NCBI GenBank assembly: GCA_964020155.1
Contig: OZ026565.1
Location: forward strand, 3,233,053-3,297,052
From: Chondrilla cf. caribensis
Taxonomy: Eukaryota; Porifera; Demospongiae; Chondrillida; Chondrillidae
Direction of reading: 5' to 3'
Length of the DNA stretch: 64,000 nucleotides
Part shown: piece by piece, positions 48,567 through 60,406 of the stretch
Position numbering within the stretch: position 1 is the stretch's first letter
How the letters are laid out: every line of letters starts with the position of its first letter
The notes under the pieces: generated by a model
Seen by the model: only the letters and a program-made list of their open reading frames with translations
Databases searched by the model: none
What the model was told of the DNA's origin: nothing
Translations under genes and position numbers: made by a program

Positions 48567-49479
48567 GTGTTTGTACTTCAGACTGATTCCCATTCCCATT
48601 TGTTGTTTTCACTCTGATTTTTGTAGAGTTGATTATTCTAACAATGAATTTATAATAAGATTATTATATGATATTGGTTGTTGTCATGGCAACATGTTCT
48701 ATGATAGGGGATGAGTGTTGGTCTAGAGTAGCCAGGAAGGTAGGAAGTAGGTGTGTGTGGCAGTATGTCATACACACTTAGTACTTATAGATCACAAATT
48801 CTTTTATGCATTCCAATAATCACACGATAACACTTGTGGTTTGGACTGTAACCACATCTGATGGCAGTGGGCTGTAGCACCATAGGTAACATAATGACAG
48901 CTTTGCATCACTGAAGGAATCCAAACACTGGACATTTCACTCAACAACGTTGAATCCTGGATTCAACTTGAAACCAGTACCTGGACCGTAGTCAGCTTCA
49001 CCATTGTATTATGCACTTTGCAAAGTGAACCCCACCCCACCCCCACAGGGTATTTGCACTACTCTAGTTGAACATACTGTGGAAACTCCCTATTTAAGGA
49101 GAGATTTTGGATCACTATTCCCCCACCTCTGTGGTATAGGCATGACATGGCACCAAGATAGCAAGGGGAACAGATTAGCTATAATGTGATAAACCTCTTA
49201 GCATGTAGGCACAGGTTATACAAAACTACACTAATCTCCCACCCCTTGGGGGTGATATTAACTGCCAATGCTCACCCAAGCTCCCTACTCGTCCCATGGG
49301 GGGTAGAGTGGGGGTTCACACTGATAGGTGCAATATCAATGGCTGAACGGGAGGTACTGTAGTCATGTGTATGTCACGTGTTAGTCGTCACATGTAAGCC
49401 TTGAAAATGGCTGCCGAATGAAGGTTTATTGATTCTGTACTGAACATCGCCTAGTGTTGGATGAAGAGGAAGAAAAAGA
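48567..49479. other. Kelch 3' flank and SH3-gene 5' flank
   Basis: Same arrangement as after copies 2 and 4, which shows that the kelch exon of the kinase gene arrived together with its downstream neighbour. Confidence 0.6.
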
Positions 49480-50186
49480 ATGAACTTTGGCAATTCTAAA
49501 GACGAAGTGACACTTCCTTCTCCCCTCCGCCTATCAGCTTCCCTGGAAGGTACAGCTACTATTTGGTGAACGTCCTTACTCATCCACCTCTTATGTGTCC
49601 TTGTCGTGTGTTTTCCTGTACGTGTACAGGCCAAAATGAGCATTATGTGTGTATAGCGTACATTGTTGTAGAGTATGTTAGTGGATAGTTCTTGTTCATT
49701 GTGTTACTTGTTTCTAATACTCCGTGTCAAGTGCGTGTGGTGTTCCGTGTTGGAGATGTGTCTGTGGTGTGTTCTATAGGGAACACAGACTATCAGACAC
49801 TCGACGAGAAGGAACTGAAGCTGGTCGAAGAGGAAACTCAGAGAAGAATAAAGTGTCTTTTGTAAGGTACATGTCCCCTCCACCTCAGGAAGGAGCTGTA
49901 TCTATCTCTAGCAGTGAACGTTTGTTAACGTCATTGTCTGTGTTATGTGTGACCAAGTGTCCATTTTCCGTCTGTTCTGATGACAGTCTCTCTCTCCCCA
50001 CCTCATTTCCAGGTACGGGTGAACTGTCCAAGTTGGACCCTCAGACCTTCTTCGATCCTGAAATCCTGAGACGTCTGACATCGTCTGTGTCTAGTGCATT
50101 AGACGAAGCAGCTAGTGCACTGAACAAGATAAGAAGTGAAGCTGTTACCAAGGGAGATCTGTCCAGTGAGAGCAACATCAACAGTG
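49480..50186 (+). pseudogene. SH3-gene copy 3 (nonsense codon, truncated)
   Basis: Exon 1 (49480-49549, MNFGNSKDEVTLPSPLRLSA), exon 2 (49780-49866) and exon 3 (50013-50186, LDPQTFFDPEILRRL..). In exon 2 the codon GAA before the splice is TAA (49863-49865), a different lesion from copy 1. Exons 4 and 5 (Ser-rich and SH3) are not found downstream; sequence diverges after the TG/(TTG)n run at about 50200. Confidence 0.75.
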
Positions 50187-51349
50187 GTAGTGTCCAGTGA
50201 GTGTGTGTGTGTGTGTTGTTGTTGTTGTTGTTGTTTTTGTGGATAGTAGTAGTGTACTCTGTGCAGTGTGTACTGTAACTGCGTACACATATACATATAT
50301 ATGTATATGTACGTACATGCAATACAATATGTATCATGTTCCCAGATGTTGGAAGTGGTTTACATAATATCACCAATAGTGTATGTACGTATACACTGCT
50401 CACACATGGTGGGATGTATTCATTGAAACACACAGTACATACATATGTATCCACATTACCTACCTACGTACATAGTGTATGTATGTATAAGTGTAGGTGA
50501 GTGCATACCTGAGTGTGCTACATATTGTAGTCATCAAGTACATGTGGTACGTGTCACATGTAACCATTATTATCTCACCAAATTCCTCAGAAGTAATTAT
50601 CGGAATCCTGTGGTCAACCTCGCAGAAGTATGCAGAAATTATCTACATGGAAAATGGCTATGTACCAGAGTATTCAGTGAAATTATTTCGATAAATATTC
50701 GATTATTAAAATCTGATCAAAGTAGATAACAGAAACAATAATATAACAGAATAATAGTAATACTAAATAGATTGTACTTATATATTATCGAATTAGGAAG
50801 AAACTTGATATAGAACAATCACCCAGGCTGATACATATGAAACGTTTTCGCTTTTGAGCTTTGTTTTTTGACATGCTTCATCAATTGCATTCCTCATGTC
50901 CTTTGAGCGTGGCTCTCCTGCTCCATTCTGTCAAGTGGGAAATGCTTCAGGCAAACTCCATGGACAGCGTCCAATTTAATACTGTTCAGAGATCTCTTTC
51001 CACACAAGCCTCTACTGTTACTACTAAGTCTTTCTTCCGTGGTGAAGACCCTCGTAGTTAACCTTGACACTAGGTTCCCTTGAGAACAACAACCATTCAA
51101 AGCAGATATAATGTGCTCTCTAGGAATACTAAAATCCTCGGGGTCAACGGAGCTATCCAGGTTGATTTCCTTTGTTACATGTGACACGTACCGTATGTAC
51201 ATACATGTACCGTACATACGTACACACAAGAACCTATGTGTACATAGTACACCTCTATGTACACACATTACGTACATGTGTAGTGTATTATGTATTATAC
51301 TCCTTGTCTCTGCTGGCAGTCCACTGAGGGGTGGCCCGTGTCATTGGTC
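50187..51349. other. Spacer, partly shared with 40.74-40.95 kb
   Basis: 50240-51100 is unique AT-rich sequence with no recognised gene. From 51112 (GTGCTCTCTAGGAAT) it matches the upstream of the first MASK-like copy. Confidence 0.5.
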
Positions 51350-51825
51350 ATGAAGCACCTTGGTTCCGACCACCTTCCAAAGAGCCATCTGATAGTCTAC
51401 ATGCAGCGATGAGGGACTCCAGAGTAGCTGAGGAGGTGGAAGCTTCACGGGACAACCAGGAACATCAAGAAGAACAGACTGTTAGCTGAGGCCTGTAGTC
51501 AAGGTGATTGGTTGGCAGTCCAACAACTCCTCTCCCAAGGTGGGAACATCCACCAACCTGGTGAGGACGGAGAGAGTTTACTGTCCTTGAATTGTTCAGC
51601 TGGTTCCTATGAACTTGTGGAGGTCCTTCTTAAGATGAGAAGTGGAATGGATGATAAAGGAATGAAAGGTGTGTATTTGGAGTGAGTGTAGTGGGTGTGT
51701 CTGATCTCTATCCCCTCCCCCATTAGACTGCACTCCTCTGATGGAGTCGTCCAGTGGAGGGTATAGCGATATTGTGAAGCTACTGCTGGACCACGGGGTG
51801 GAGGTCAATGCCAAGTCAGCAGCAG
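51350..51825 (+). pseudogene. MASK/ANKHD1-like ankyrin fragment, copy 2 (nonsense)
   Basis: Exons to 51668 and 51727-51825, as in copy 1, with LLSQGGNIHQ and YSDIVKLLLDHGVEV closer to the family consensus than copy 1. However, GGA in the QRGGTP segment is TGA here, so the frame from the proposed ATG is closed after about 20 codons, and a 6-bp insertion sits near the start. Confidence 0.7.
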
Positions 51826-52225
51826 GTCAGTGGTGCCTGTGTGTGCCTTCATGTTGGGGTGCAGGCTGGTGCAGTACATACAGTATATACTCCCTGTGTA
51901 CCTGTGTGTGCCTTCATGTTGGGGTGCAGGCTAGTGCAGTACATACAGTATATACTCCCTGTGTACCTGTGTGTGCCTTTATGTTGGGGTGCAGGCTAGT
52001 GCAGTACATCCAGTATATACTCCCTGTGTACCTGTGTGTGCCTTCATGTTGGGGTGCAGGCTAGTGCAGTACATACAGTATATACTCCCTGTGTACCTGT
52101 GTGTGCCTTCATGTTGGGGTGCAGGCTAGTACAGTACATACAGTATATACTCCATGTGTACCTGTGTGTGCCTTCATGTTGGGGTGCAGGCTAGTGCAGT
52201 ATATACAGTATATACTCCCTCCATC
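51826..52225. repeat. 65-bp minisatellite, about 6 copies (copy 2)
   Basis: Same unit and same intron position as 41437-42025, but fewer units and none of the 4-base insertions. Confidence 0.93.
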
Positions 52226-52231
52226 TCTCAG

Positions 52232-52371
52232 CAATGAAAGATGTGTGGAGTGTACCAGCTGCACCAGTGGCCACTACCAGAATGATACTGCAGCTACAAC
52301 CTGTCTTCCTTGTCCAAAAGGTTATTTCACATCTGATAATGGGTCAACAGTCTGTCTGCAGTGTGAAAAAG
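52232..52371 (+). pseudogene. Cysteine-rich GCC2/GCC3 exon, copy 2
   Basis: Nearly identical to 42040-42179. The second cysteine-rich exon is missing; its place is taken by a 14-bp minisatellite. Confidence 0.6.
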
Positions 52372-52427
52372 GTCAGCAGAGGTTGTGGTGGGGTGTGTCA
52401 TGTGGGTGTGTCCTTATACTGGCGTCC

Positions 52428-52842
52428 CCATACTAGTGTCCCCATACTAGTGTCCCCATACTAACCTCCCCATACTAGCGTCCCCATACTAATCTCCCCA
52501 TACTAGCGTCCCCATACTAGCGTCCCCATACTAGCCTCCCCATACTAGCGTCCCCATACTAGTGTCCCCATACTAGTGTCCCCATACTAACCTCCCCATA
52601 CTAGCGTCCCCATACTAATCTCCCCATACTAGCGTCCCCATACTAGCGTCCCCATACTAGCCTCCCCATACTAGCGTCCCCATACTAGGGTCCCCATACT
52701 AGTGTCCCCATACTAACCTCCCCATACTAGCGTCCCCATACTAATCTCCCCATACTAGCGTCCCCATACTAGCGTCCCCATACTAGCGTCCCCATACTAG
52801 GGTCCCCATACTAGCGTCCCCATACTAGTGTCCCCCTAACTA
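52428..52842. repeat. 14-bp minisatellite, about 29 copies
   Basis: TCCCCATACTAGYG units with CCTCCCCATACTA variants arranged in a higher-order pattern of about 126 bp (the series AGTG, AACC, AGCG, AATC, AGCG recurs). Copy 1 has only two or three such units at 42220-42260, so the array expanded here. Confidence 0.93.
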
Positions 52843-53780
52843 ACACTCCTTATACAGTACACACTGGTGTGGTGGGGACACTCCTCGTACAGTACACACT
52901 GGTGTGGTGGGGACACTCCTCATACAGTACACTTTGTGAACATTCTGTTCTATCATGTGATTTGTCTTCATATCTTTCTCTCTCCATACAGAATCCTACC
53001 CACCTTCCCAGTATTAGCTAACAATATCTTCCATTTCTACAGAACAGATCAAATTTGACACCACATGTGTGTGGTTTATGTAATTGTATGACAGTTTGGT
53101 ATCTTTGTATAAGACACTTTTCATAAAAATTATTAATTCTAGTCCAATTTTGTGTAAGCATAAGTACACACATATCATTATGTATGTACACCATATGAAA
53201 TGAGTCATATCAGAATATTTATGGTCTAATATTATATGAGAATCAAACTTACATATAACATATATGTATTATTATGTATTATATATTATACATACATTAT
53301 ACAGTATTACTGTACTACTGTAATAATATTATAACAACACAGCACATAAAATATACATGATATTGCATGCATAATGTACTTATAATTTTTAAATGTATAT
53401 AAATGCACGCTCACATATTATAATGGGATGTATGTCTTATATCACCCCAGTTGTACACCTGCAGTACTTGTAACACTAACAATACATAATTATAATAAAT
53501 AAAATTTGAACACATAATACACATCATCACATTATATATAATACAAAAATTCAATATAATATTATATTTTGTGATCACATCTTACAATTCAATAAAGTTA
53601 ATATGGGATATATAGTTCCAATAACTAGCTATACATGCTTAAGTGATGAGTCTGGTCTACCTCAAGTGGATTCATATGGAGGACCTGGTGAGTTGATCCT
53701 TACAGCTAGCCTCACTACAAGGGGTAAGAGATGGGGAGGATGGGAGAGTGAATATGATAGAATACATGTTATAGGTGATT
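52843..53780. other. AT-rich spacer, no gene seen
   Basis: A short duplicated segment of about 45 bp (TACAGTACACACTGGTGTGG) at 52853-52925, then TATA-rich sequence without recognised coding or RNA genes. Confidence 0.5.
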
Positions 53781-53792
53781 GACACACACGCA

Positions 53793-54083
<291 letters not shown>

Positions 54084-54330
54084 TGAACATATGAACTATG
54101 ATTGATTCAAAATGTATTGGAAAATCTATACATTTGGCTGAGAAGCCATTGGACATCACTGATCCTACTGGTAACATAATAAAAACATATGCTGTATGCG
54201 GGAACAGGGTTCGTTCTGTTATGTCTACCCGACTTCATGTCTGACAACAAATACATTCGAATTCGTTCAAGGGATGGCAGAGGGAATTGCATACCTAGGG
54301 GTAGGGTGGTGTGGTGTCATGGAAATCTAG
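54084..54330. repeat. Dispersed block R2, copy 3
   Basis: Matches 4947-5215 and 14229-14480 with more substitutions (ATTCGAATTCG for CAAATTGGTAC). Confidence 0.8.
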
Positions 54331-54785
54331 ACATACCATAACAAAACGTAATTGAAATTCATTTCATCATAATATAATTGAAATCCTGCTGTAATTACAT
54401 TACAACATGCCATGTTTCCCCCACCCGTACCAAATGTAAGTACGTACACCCACATGTACACACAGTAGTAGTTGAGCTGTGTACACATGCAATAGGTATC
54501 ACGGAAACCTTACAACACTAGTTATACCCTGTCTTTGGTGTGTACTGTGTGGATGTACTAAGTGTTAGGAATAGATTGGCCGAGGGCACAGCCGACAGGA
54601 GTACATTAGCGATGTACTGGGGTACATCACAGAACAGAGTACATACATAAGCTTACTATTACATACATTTATGTTACATACGTATGTACACTTATAGAAA
54701 ACATAATTATGCCCTTGAATGTGGTCACCAATGGACATCTTAGCTGAAGAAAGTTAGAGTACAGTTCATCAGACTGGGATCTCAC
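54331..54785. other. Spacer shared with 14480-14760 and 5340-5580
   Basis: Contains the AGTGTTAGGAATAGATTGGC segment common to all three blocks. No gene recognised. Confidence 0.6.
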
Positions 54786-54915
54786 CATGCCGGCTTGCAA
54801 TGCACAACAGCCACGTTCTCTGGGTTCTTGGTCGACTAGGCATCAATGCTGTCACAGAAGGTCTCTATTAGCTCATAGGGAGGTGCGTTGTGGTCATCAA
54901 AGGAAAATAAGGCCA
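54786..54915 (-). pseudogene. PTEN: PTEN phosphatase active-site exon, copy 2 (stop and frameshift)
   Basis: Reads [24 protein letters not shown]-stop (TAG at 54838-54836, where copy 1 has TGG), and after HCK two bases are missing, so AGK is lost. The leading stop of copy 1 is absent here, so the lesions are independent. A third scrap of the same exon (V-A-stop-SPFD) lies at about 55078-55100, cut by a CA run. Confidence 0.8.
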
Positions 54916-55222
54916 CTACGTATAATGGAAGACAGCAAGAATGAATCAAATGTGTAAAACAAATGTATGAAATGCACAAAAAATAAAATAAATTCAGTAA
55001 ACATTCAGTACAAAACAAGCACTTAAACATGTATGTACGTACACACATGCACGATTGCACACACACACACACACCATCAAAGGGGGATCAGGCAACTACG
55101 TACAATGGAAGACAGCAAGAATAAATCAAATGTGTGAAAACAAAATAAAGACTACATTCAGTACAAAATAAGCACTTAAACATGAATGTACACACACACA
55201 CACACACACACACCTGCTTATT

Positions 55223-55380
55223 CTACACTTTAGTTACAGGTCCAGGCATGTCCCATTCACTCTCAGACAAGTTCTCATCTTCCTCCTCAGGTGAGAGAGA
55301 GCCCTCTTCTCCTCCTCTGCCTGGTACTGCATGTACCACGGTACTAAGAATGTGTTGAACCAGAACTGGAACATTTTGTC
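55223..55380 (-). pseudogene. PTEN: PTEN DKMF exon fused to tail, copy 3
   Basis: Same internal deletion as at 14869-15026: DKMFQFWFNTFLVPWY...AEEEKRA runs out of frame into the tail, which ends SESEWDMPGPVTKV-stop. The shared junction shows that the deletion happened once, before these two copies separated. Confidence 0.85.
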
Positions 55381-55472
55381 CTGAAGAGCAGAAGAGACAT
55401 ACACTATGCGTACATATGTAAGTACAAATCCATGTATGCTTGTATTCATTATACACATACACATACATGCAT

Positions 55473-55677
<205 letters not shown>

Positions 55678-55773
55678 GTATGGTGTATTGAACATGTACA
55701 TTATGGACAAACTTGACGTTATAATCAAAACTCAACATCATTCACTACTGTTACTGTAACAGGATTATTTTAC

Positions 55774-55982
55774 AAGTTGCTTGGAGGACAGGTTGTATTT
55801 TAAAGCCTTCAAAAACTTAGGGTGGAAGGGAATGACAATGAACAGATCAGTAAACAGTGGACCAGTAAGTGGACAACTGGTAAGTGTCTAGATTAACACA
55901 TAGCATGTCAGCCAACCTTCATTTTCTATACTACCTCTGTTGCTTCTAGCTGATCTCCAAAGTGAAGAAGAGCAAGCGCCAT
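55774..55982 (-). pseudogene. PTEN: PTEN-like C2 exon and upstream helix exon
   Basis: C2 exon 55876-55774 (DLFIVIPFHPK). A further minus-strand segment ending at a GTAGTA donor (55982-55935) reads FVKMALALLHFGDQLEATE, which resembles the PTEN helix FLKAQEALDFYGE. Its phase does not fit the C2 exon, so intermediate exons would be missing. The C2 call is moderate; the helix call is tentative. Confidence 0.5.
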
Positions 55983-56020
55983 CTTTACAAGCAGCATGTC
56001 GACGTCGTTGGTGGACTAAA

Positions 56021-58831
56021 ATGGCGTCACTGACCAACGCAGAACGAGCTGTGATAAGCGATGTCGAAGCTAGAGCCAAGGACAGACAAACTTTGCCGAA
56101 GAAGTACATAAAGGTATATTAAACCATCGACGAACCAAAAATGTCAATTTAGCAGTTTAATTTCTTCCATTTTCTTCATTGGTGTTCAGATCAGACCCAC
56201 TCAACAGAGCCTCTTGAAGATTTTCAAATACCTGGACACGCTAAAAGAGTACATTGTGCACTTGCAGACCGAGGGCGTACTAACTTTGGAAACTGAAAAA
56301 AGCATTGAACGAGTAAAGGTGAGTTGTGTCCTGCGTTGGAATAATATTGGAAGGTTTTTGTTCAAATCATAACGGATAATGTCCTTAATGTAGTCCGTAA
56401 TGAACCCGTGAATGTATATAAGCCCTTAAATAATGTAAACTAAGACCTCTACTGTTGTTCTACCACGAGTAGTATAGAATAACACTTAAGATGAAATGAG
56501 GTGTTTCTGATCATGATATACGTAATCCCGACCAATGGTGAATGACCAGCACACAGACAGCAAGTGGCTGGCTTCACCGTCAGGTATGTTGTAGCTATGT
56601 AAGTTGTAGCTTCGTAAGTTGTAACTACGTATGTTGTAGCTACGTATGTTGTAGCTATGTATGTTGTAGCTATGTAAGTTGTAGCTACGTGTGTTGTAGC
56701 TACGTGTGTTGTAGCTACGTGTGTTGTAGCTACATATGTTGTAGCTACGTATGTTGTAGCTACGTATATTGTAGCTACGTAAGTTGTAGCTACGTAAGAT
56801 GTAGCTATGTATGTTGTAGCTACGTACGTATGTTGTAGCTACGTATGTTGTAGCTATGTAAGTTGTAGCTACGTGTGTTGTAGCTACGTGTGTTGTAGCT
56901 ACGTATGTTGTAGCTACGTATGTTGTAGCTACGTACGTATGTTGTAGCTACGTATGTTGTAGCTATGTATGTTGTAGCTATGTAAGTTGTAGCTACGTGT
57001 GTTGTAGCTACGTGTGTTGTAGCTACGTATGTTGTAGCTACGTATGTTGTAGCTACGTATATTGTAGCTACGTAAGTTGTAGCTACGTAAGATGTAGCTA
57101 TGTATGTTGTAGCTACGTACGTATGTTGTAGCTACGTATGTTGTAGCTATGTATGTTGCAGCTACGTATGTTTTTAGCTACATATGTTGTAGCTACGTAT
57201 ATTGTAGCTACGTATGTTGTAGCTACATAAGGGTTACCATTACCAGTGGAACACAGTAGTTGTCCTCAGAGGCTGAGCATTTCAAAGTGGTGAACTGTTC
57301 ATCCCCAAATTACCAGAATTACATACCTCTTAATAAATAAAGAACACATGTTATAATACAGCCATGAGTACAGGATGATACATATGTGTACAATGGAAAG
57401 ACAAGGATTATATTATAATAAATACACGACATAGAATAAGAGAACTGTGAGTTACATGCAAGCAGATGATGTAATAACTACATAATGTTCGTGTAATTAC
57501 ATCATGATCTGAACTACACCATTGTACCTTACTGTCGTTTGTAAGTTTTGCAACCTGAGTACATGTTAGTGCAAAGACGGCTATTGTGTACATCGTCCTT
57601 GCTTCACATGTATTATGTATGTTCTGTCCACACACGAGGTGTACACCTCGTTATGTGTGGAGTGGGGAGAGGTAAATTGGAAGGGGTGATTTTCAACATT
57701 GTACAGCGATTACTCGTTAATCTGCTGTAATTCGTTTTCAAAAAATATGGTGGATTATTGAGTTTGGTGGATTAACTGGATATTCATTGGTACTTACGTA
57801 CATTATATGGTACTGGGAAATTGTGGCGGATTAAAAGGTTTGGTGGATGAAGTGGTGGTGGATTAACAAGAATGCACTGTATATGACATACCTATCAACA
57901 CTGATAGGTACCTTATAGTATGGTTGTAATATTCTGAGTTGAAATGGGATGACTTTGAGTGAGTGTCTCTGAAAGTCTGGTTATAACTAGTCCTGGGAAT
58001 CGGCTGTGATTTTCAAATCATCTGTATTGTATTATTGTAGTATTGATTATCAGTACCTAGTAAGTGATTGATTAATCGATTAAACACCGGAAGTAATTAA
58101 GTGGGTGTAACCGGAAACCACTCCCACTTTATCAGACTGAGTAGTCATCCAATAGACATGAAGTGGAGTCTATAGAGTCCTTTTCACTTTTCACTTCACT
58201 CTTGGAGTACAAAATTGAACCCGTGGAGTGAAGACTCTGGCTAATAAAGTGGGGGGGTCTTGTTCTACTCACTTAATTACTTCTTGTAATTTATGTCCAT
58301 TTGCTTTCACTATTAACAATAATACATATTTGAAATGAAATCGATTGATTGATCGATAAATCGTACCAGCAGTTGTTTTAACCTATTAGTGAATGTTTGG
58401 AAGTGTCGAATCACTAATTCATGGAGATATATGTTTTAAATGGAGTTGATAATCAACGTACATATGTTGTAGCTATGTAAGGGTTACCATCACCAGGGGA
58501 ACACAGTAGTTATCCTCAGAGGCTGGGCATTTCGAAGTGGTGATGGCTGCCTCTTCCCCTATGTGTCTAGTTGGTTTAATACTGTGTGTGCGCATCTTGT
58601 CACCGTGGCAGGCTGATCTGAATGATGAATGTAGCAGATTAGAAGAGTTGGTCTCTCCTGGTAAACTACCTAAGAGGAGAAGAAGATGCTATCGAAGTTC
58701 ACTAGTGAGTTGTTGCTCAAAAGAGTGTGTGGAGTAACTGCACATACATGGCACACATTGCAGCCATTAGAAATTCTAACACCTTTCTACTCTGAACACA
58801 TACCACACATACATACACACACACACACGCG

Positions 58832-58894
<63 letters not shown>

Positions 58895-60406
58895 TACTTA
58901 TATCTGGTACAACCAGCAGACAAGCCATACAAATGATGATGTGTTGTGAAAACAATTATACGTCACCATACATATGTACATACCTAACACATATCCAGTG
59001 TGAAGTGCCCTGGTTTGATCATTTCCTGTCTTTGTCACTGACCTGTACTCAGACCTGTCCTGGTGTGCATGTCAGAGATATACTCACTGATGCAGAGGCA
59101 AGAACAACACAGTGGTTGCTGGACGAGAAGGAGAGATATAAGAAGGAAGCAGAGGTTTGTCTGTGTGTGGGTGTCTCTGTGTGTTGTGTATCTGTGTGAA
59201 TATTGTGCATGGTAAAGGGTGAACTACAGTATGCTACAGTATACATTAGGATTATTTTAGTATTTTTGAACACATGTACACTATTCAGGAAGGATGAACG
59301 GTTTATTCACTTTGTACGTTTTTGGAGGGATACATGTTTGTGTCTGGGTTTGAGTGGTAGGTGGGTGTCTCTGTGTGTTGTGTATCTGTGTGACCATTGA
59401 GTGTGCTAAAGGGTGAGTTACAGTATGCTATAGTATACATACATTAGGATTATTTTAGTACAATGTGACTGGCAACCAGCATACATACGTATGTAGTTTT
59501 TTTGAACACATTATACGCAATTCAGTAGAGATGAACGGTTTATGCAGTTTACATGTTTTTGGAAGGATACATATTTGCATCTGTGTTTGAGTGGTAGGTG
59601 GGTGTGTCTGTGTGACTGGGATATGGGTGTGTCTGTATTAATTGGTACGTGGGTTTATTCTGCGTTTTTTTGAGGATACGTGGGCTTGTGGATGGTGTGT
59701 GTGTGTACATACTCAGCTTTACCATGTAGGATGCCTTAATGAAGAAAGAGCTCCAGAGGAAAGAAAAGCTGTTGGAAAGTCAAAAGAATGAGGTCTCAAA
59801 GATGACAAAATATCTAGATGCATTGACAGAAGTCAGGCAACTCAGAGAAAAGGCAAACTGGAAAGCAGGTATGGAATCACTTTACAGGATACTAACTGTT
59901 TGTCAAGGGGGGGCTTTATATCGTTAAGAGTTCAGATGTACCTTGGTTCGGAATAGATCATTGGAAGAGTGTGCCCACATCAGCACTGGAGCACCATTCA
60001 CCAATGTGTGCATTGGTACTTTACCTATTACCAATAATAAGGATATAGCAACCACACTCAAACTATTACCAATGCTACGATTATAGCGACAAGCACTAAA
60101 TAAAACTGCCAATCAGAATTTCACCTCATTAAATATTATGTTTACTTAATTCCCGTAATATAACCTCCTACACAGAAGGCCTTCACCAGGTCCTATTACT
60201 ATTTACAATGATTTGTACACACATCATACAATGATTTTAATTAAGGTACGTACTTGACCACTTTTAATTATCAATTTTGTGTTCACGCGATAATCTCAGG
60301 TATCGGCCTTCCTGGAGTGGGTGAAGAGGAATTCCTGTCTGACATTGAGGAATTGAAGCAATGTCTTGCAGCTAGAACTAGCCTTGATGAAGTGAATATG
60401 TCATAA
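56021..60406 (+). CDS. Coiled-coil protein of unknown family, complete
   Basis: Six exons with matching phases: 56021-56113 (MASLTNAERAVISDVEARAK), 56190-56318 (helical, SLLKIFKYLDTLKEYIV), 58612-58704, 59053-59154, 59730-59868 and 60300-60406; 220 aa, ending ..DEVNMS-stop. Exons 2 to 5 are rich in E/K/L/R with heptad-like spacing (LLDEKERYKKEAE, MKKELQRKEKLLESQKNE), so a mostly helical, probably dimeric protein. There is no signal peptide, membrane segment or catalytic motif. The 2.3-kb intron 2 holds a 15-bp minisatellite and a MITE. The duplicated PTEN block stops at about 55990, only some 30 bp upstream of the ATG. I do not recognise the family. Confidence 0.72.
56583..57232. repeat. 15-bp minisatellite in intron 2 of the coiled-coil gene
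   Basis: GTAGCTACGTATGTT units, about 42 copies, some with a 4-base CGTA addition; longer segments recur (for example 56820-56940 versus 56930-57050). TAGCTA and TACGTA cores are self-complementary. Confidence 0.93.
57233..58611. other. Rest of intron 2
   Basis: Contains the MITE below. A segment GGGTTACCAT.ACCAG.GGAACACAGTAGTT.TCCTCAGAGGCTG occurs at about 57230-57275 and again at 58480-58525, i.e. flanking both ends of a stretch of about 1.2 kb, a direct duplication. Confidence 0.5.
57704..57879. mobile_element. Candidate 176-bp MITE, TA-flanked
   Basis: TA-CAGCGATTACTCGTTAATC at the left and GATTAACAAGAATGCACTG-TA at the right are imperfect inverted repeats with CAG..CTG termini and TA at both sides, the pattern of Tc1/mariner/pogo-type MITEs. 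The TIRs are diverged. Confidence 0.5.
58809..58890. repeat. (CA)n microsatellite with (GC)n core
   Basis: CA run interrupted by CGCGCGCGCGC, in intron 3 of the coiled-coil gene. The CG/CA alternation is a potential Z-DNA tract. Confidence 0.93.
59155..59729. other. Intron 4 with internal duplication
   Basis: The segment GGATTATTTTAGTA..GAACACA..GATGAACGGTTTAT (about 59247-59305) recurs at 59450-59545; nearby GGTGTCTCTGTGTGTTGTGT is also doubled. Confidence 0.6.
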
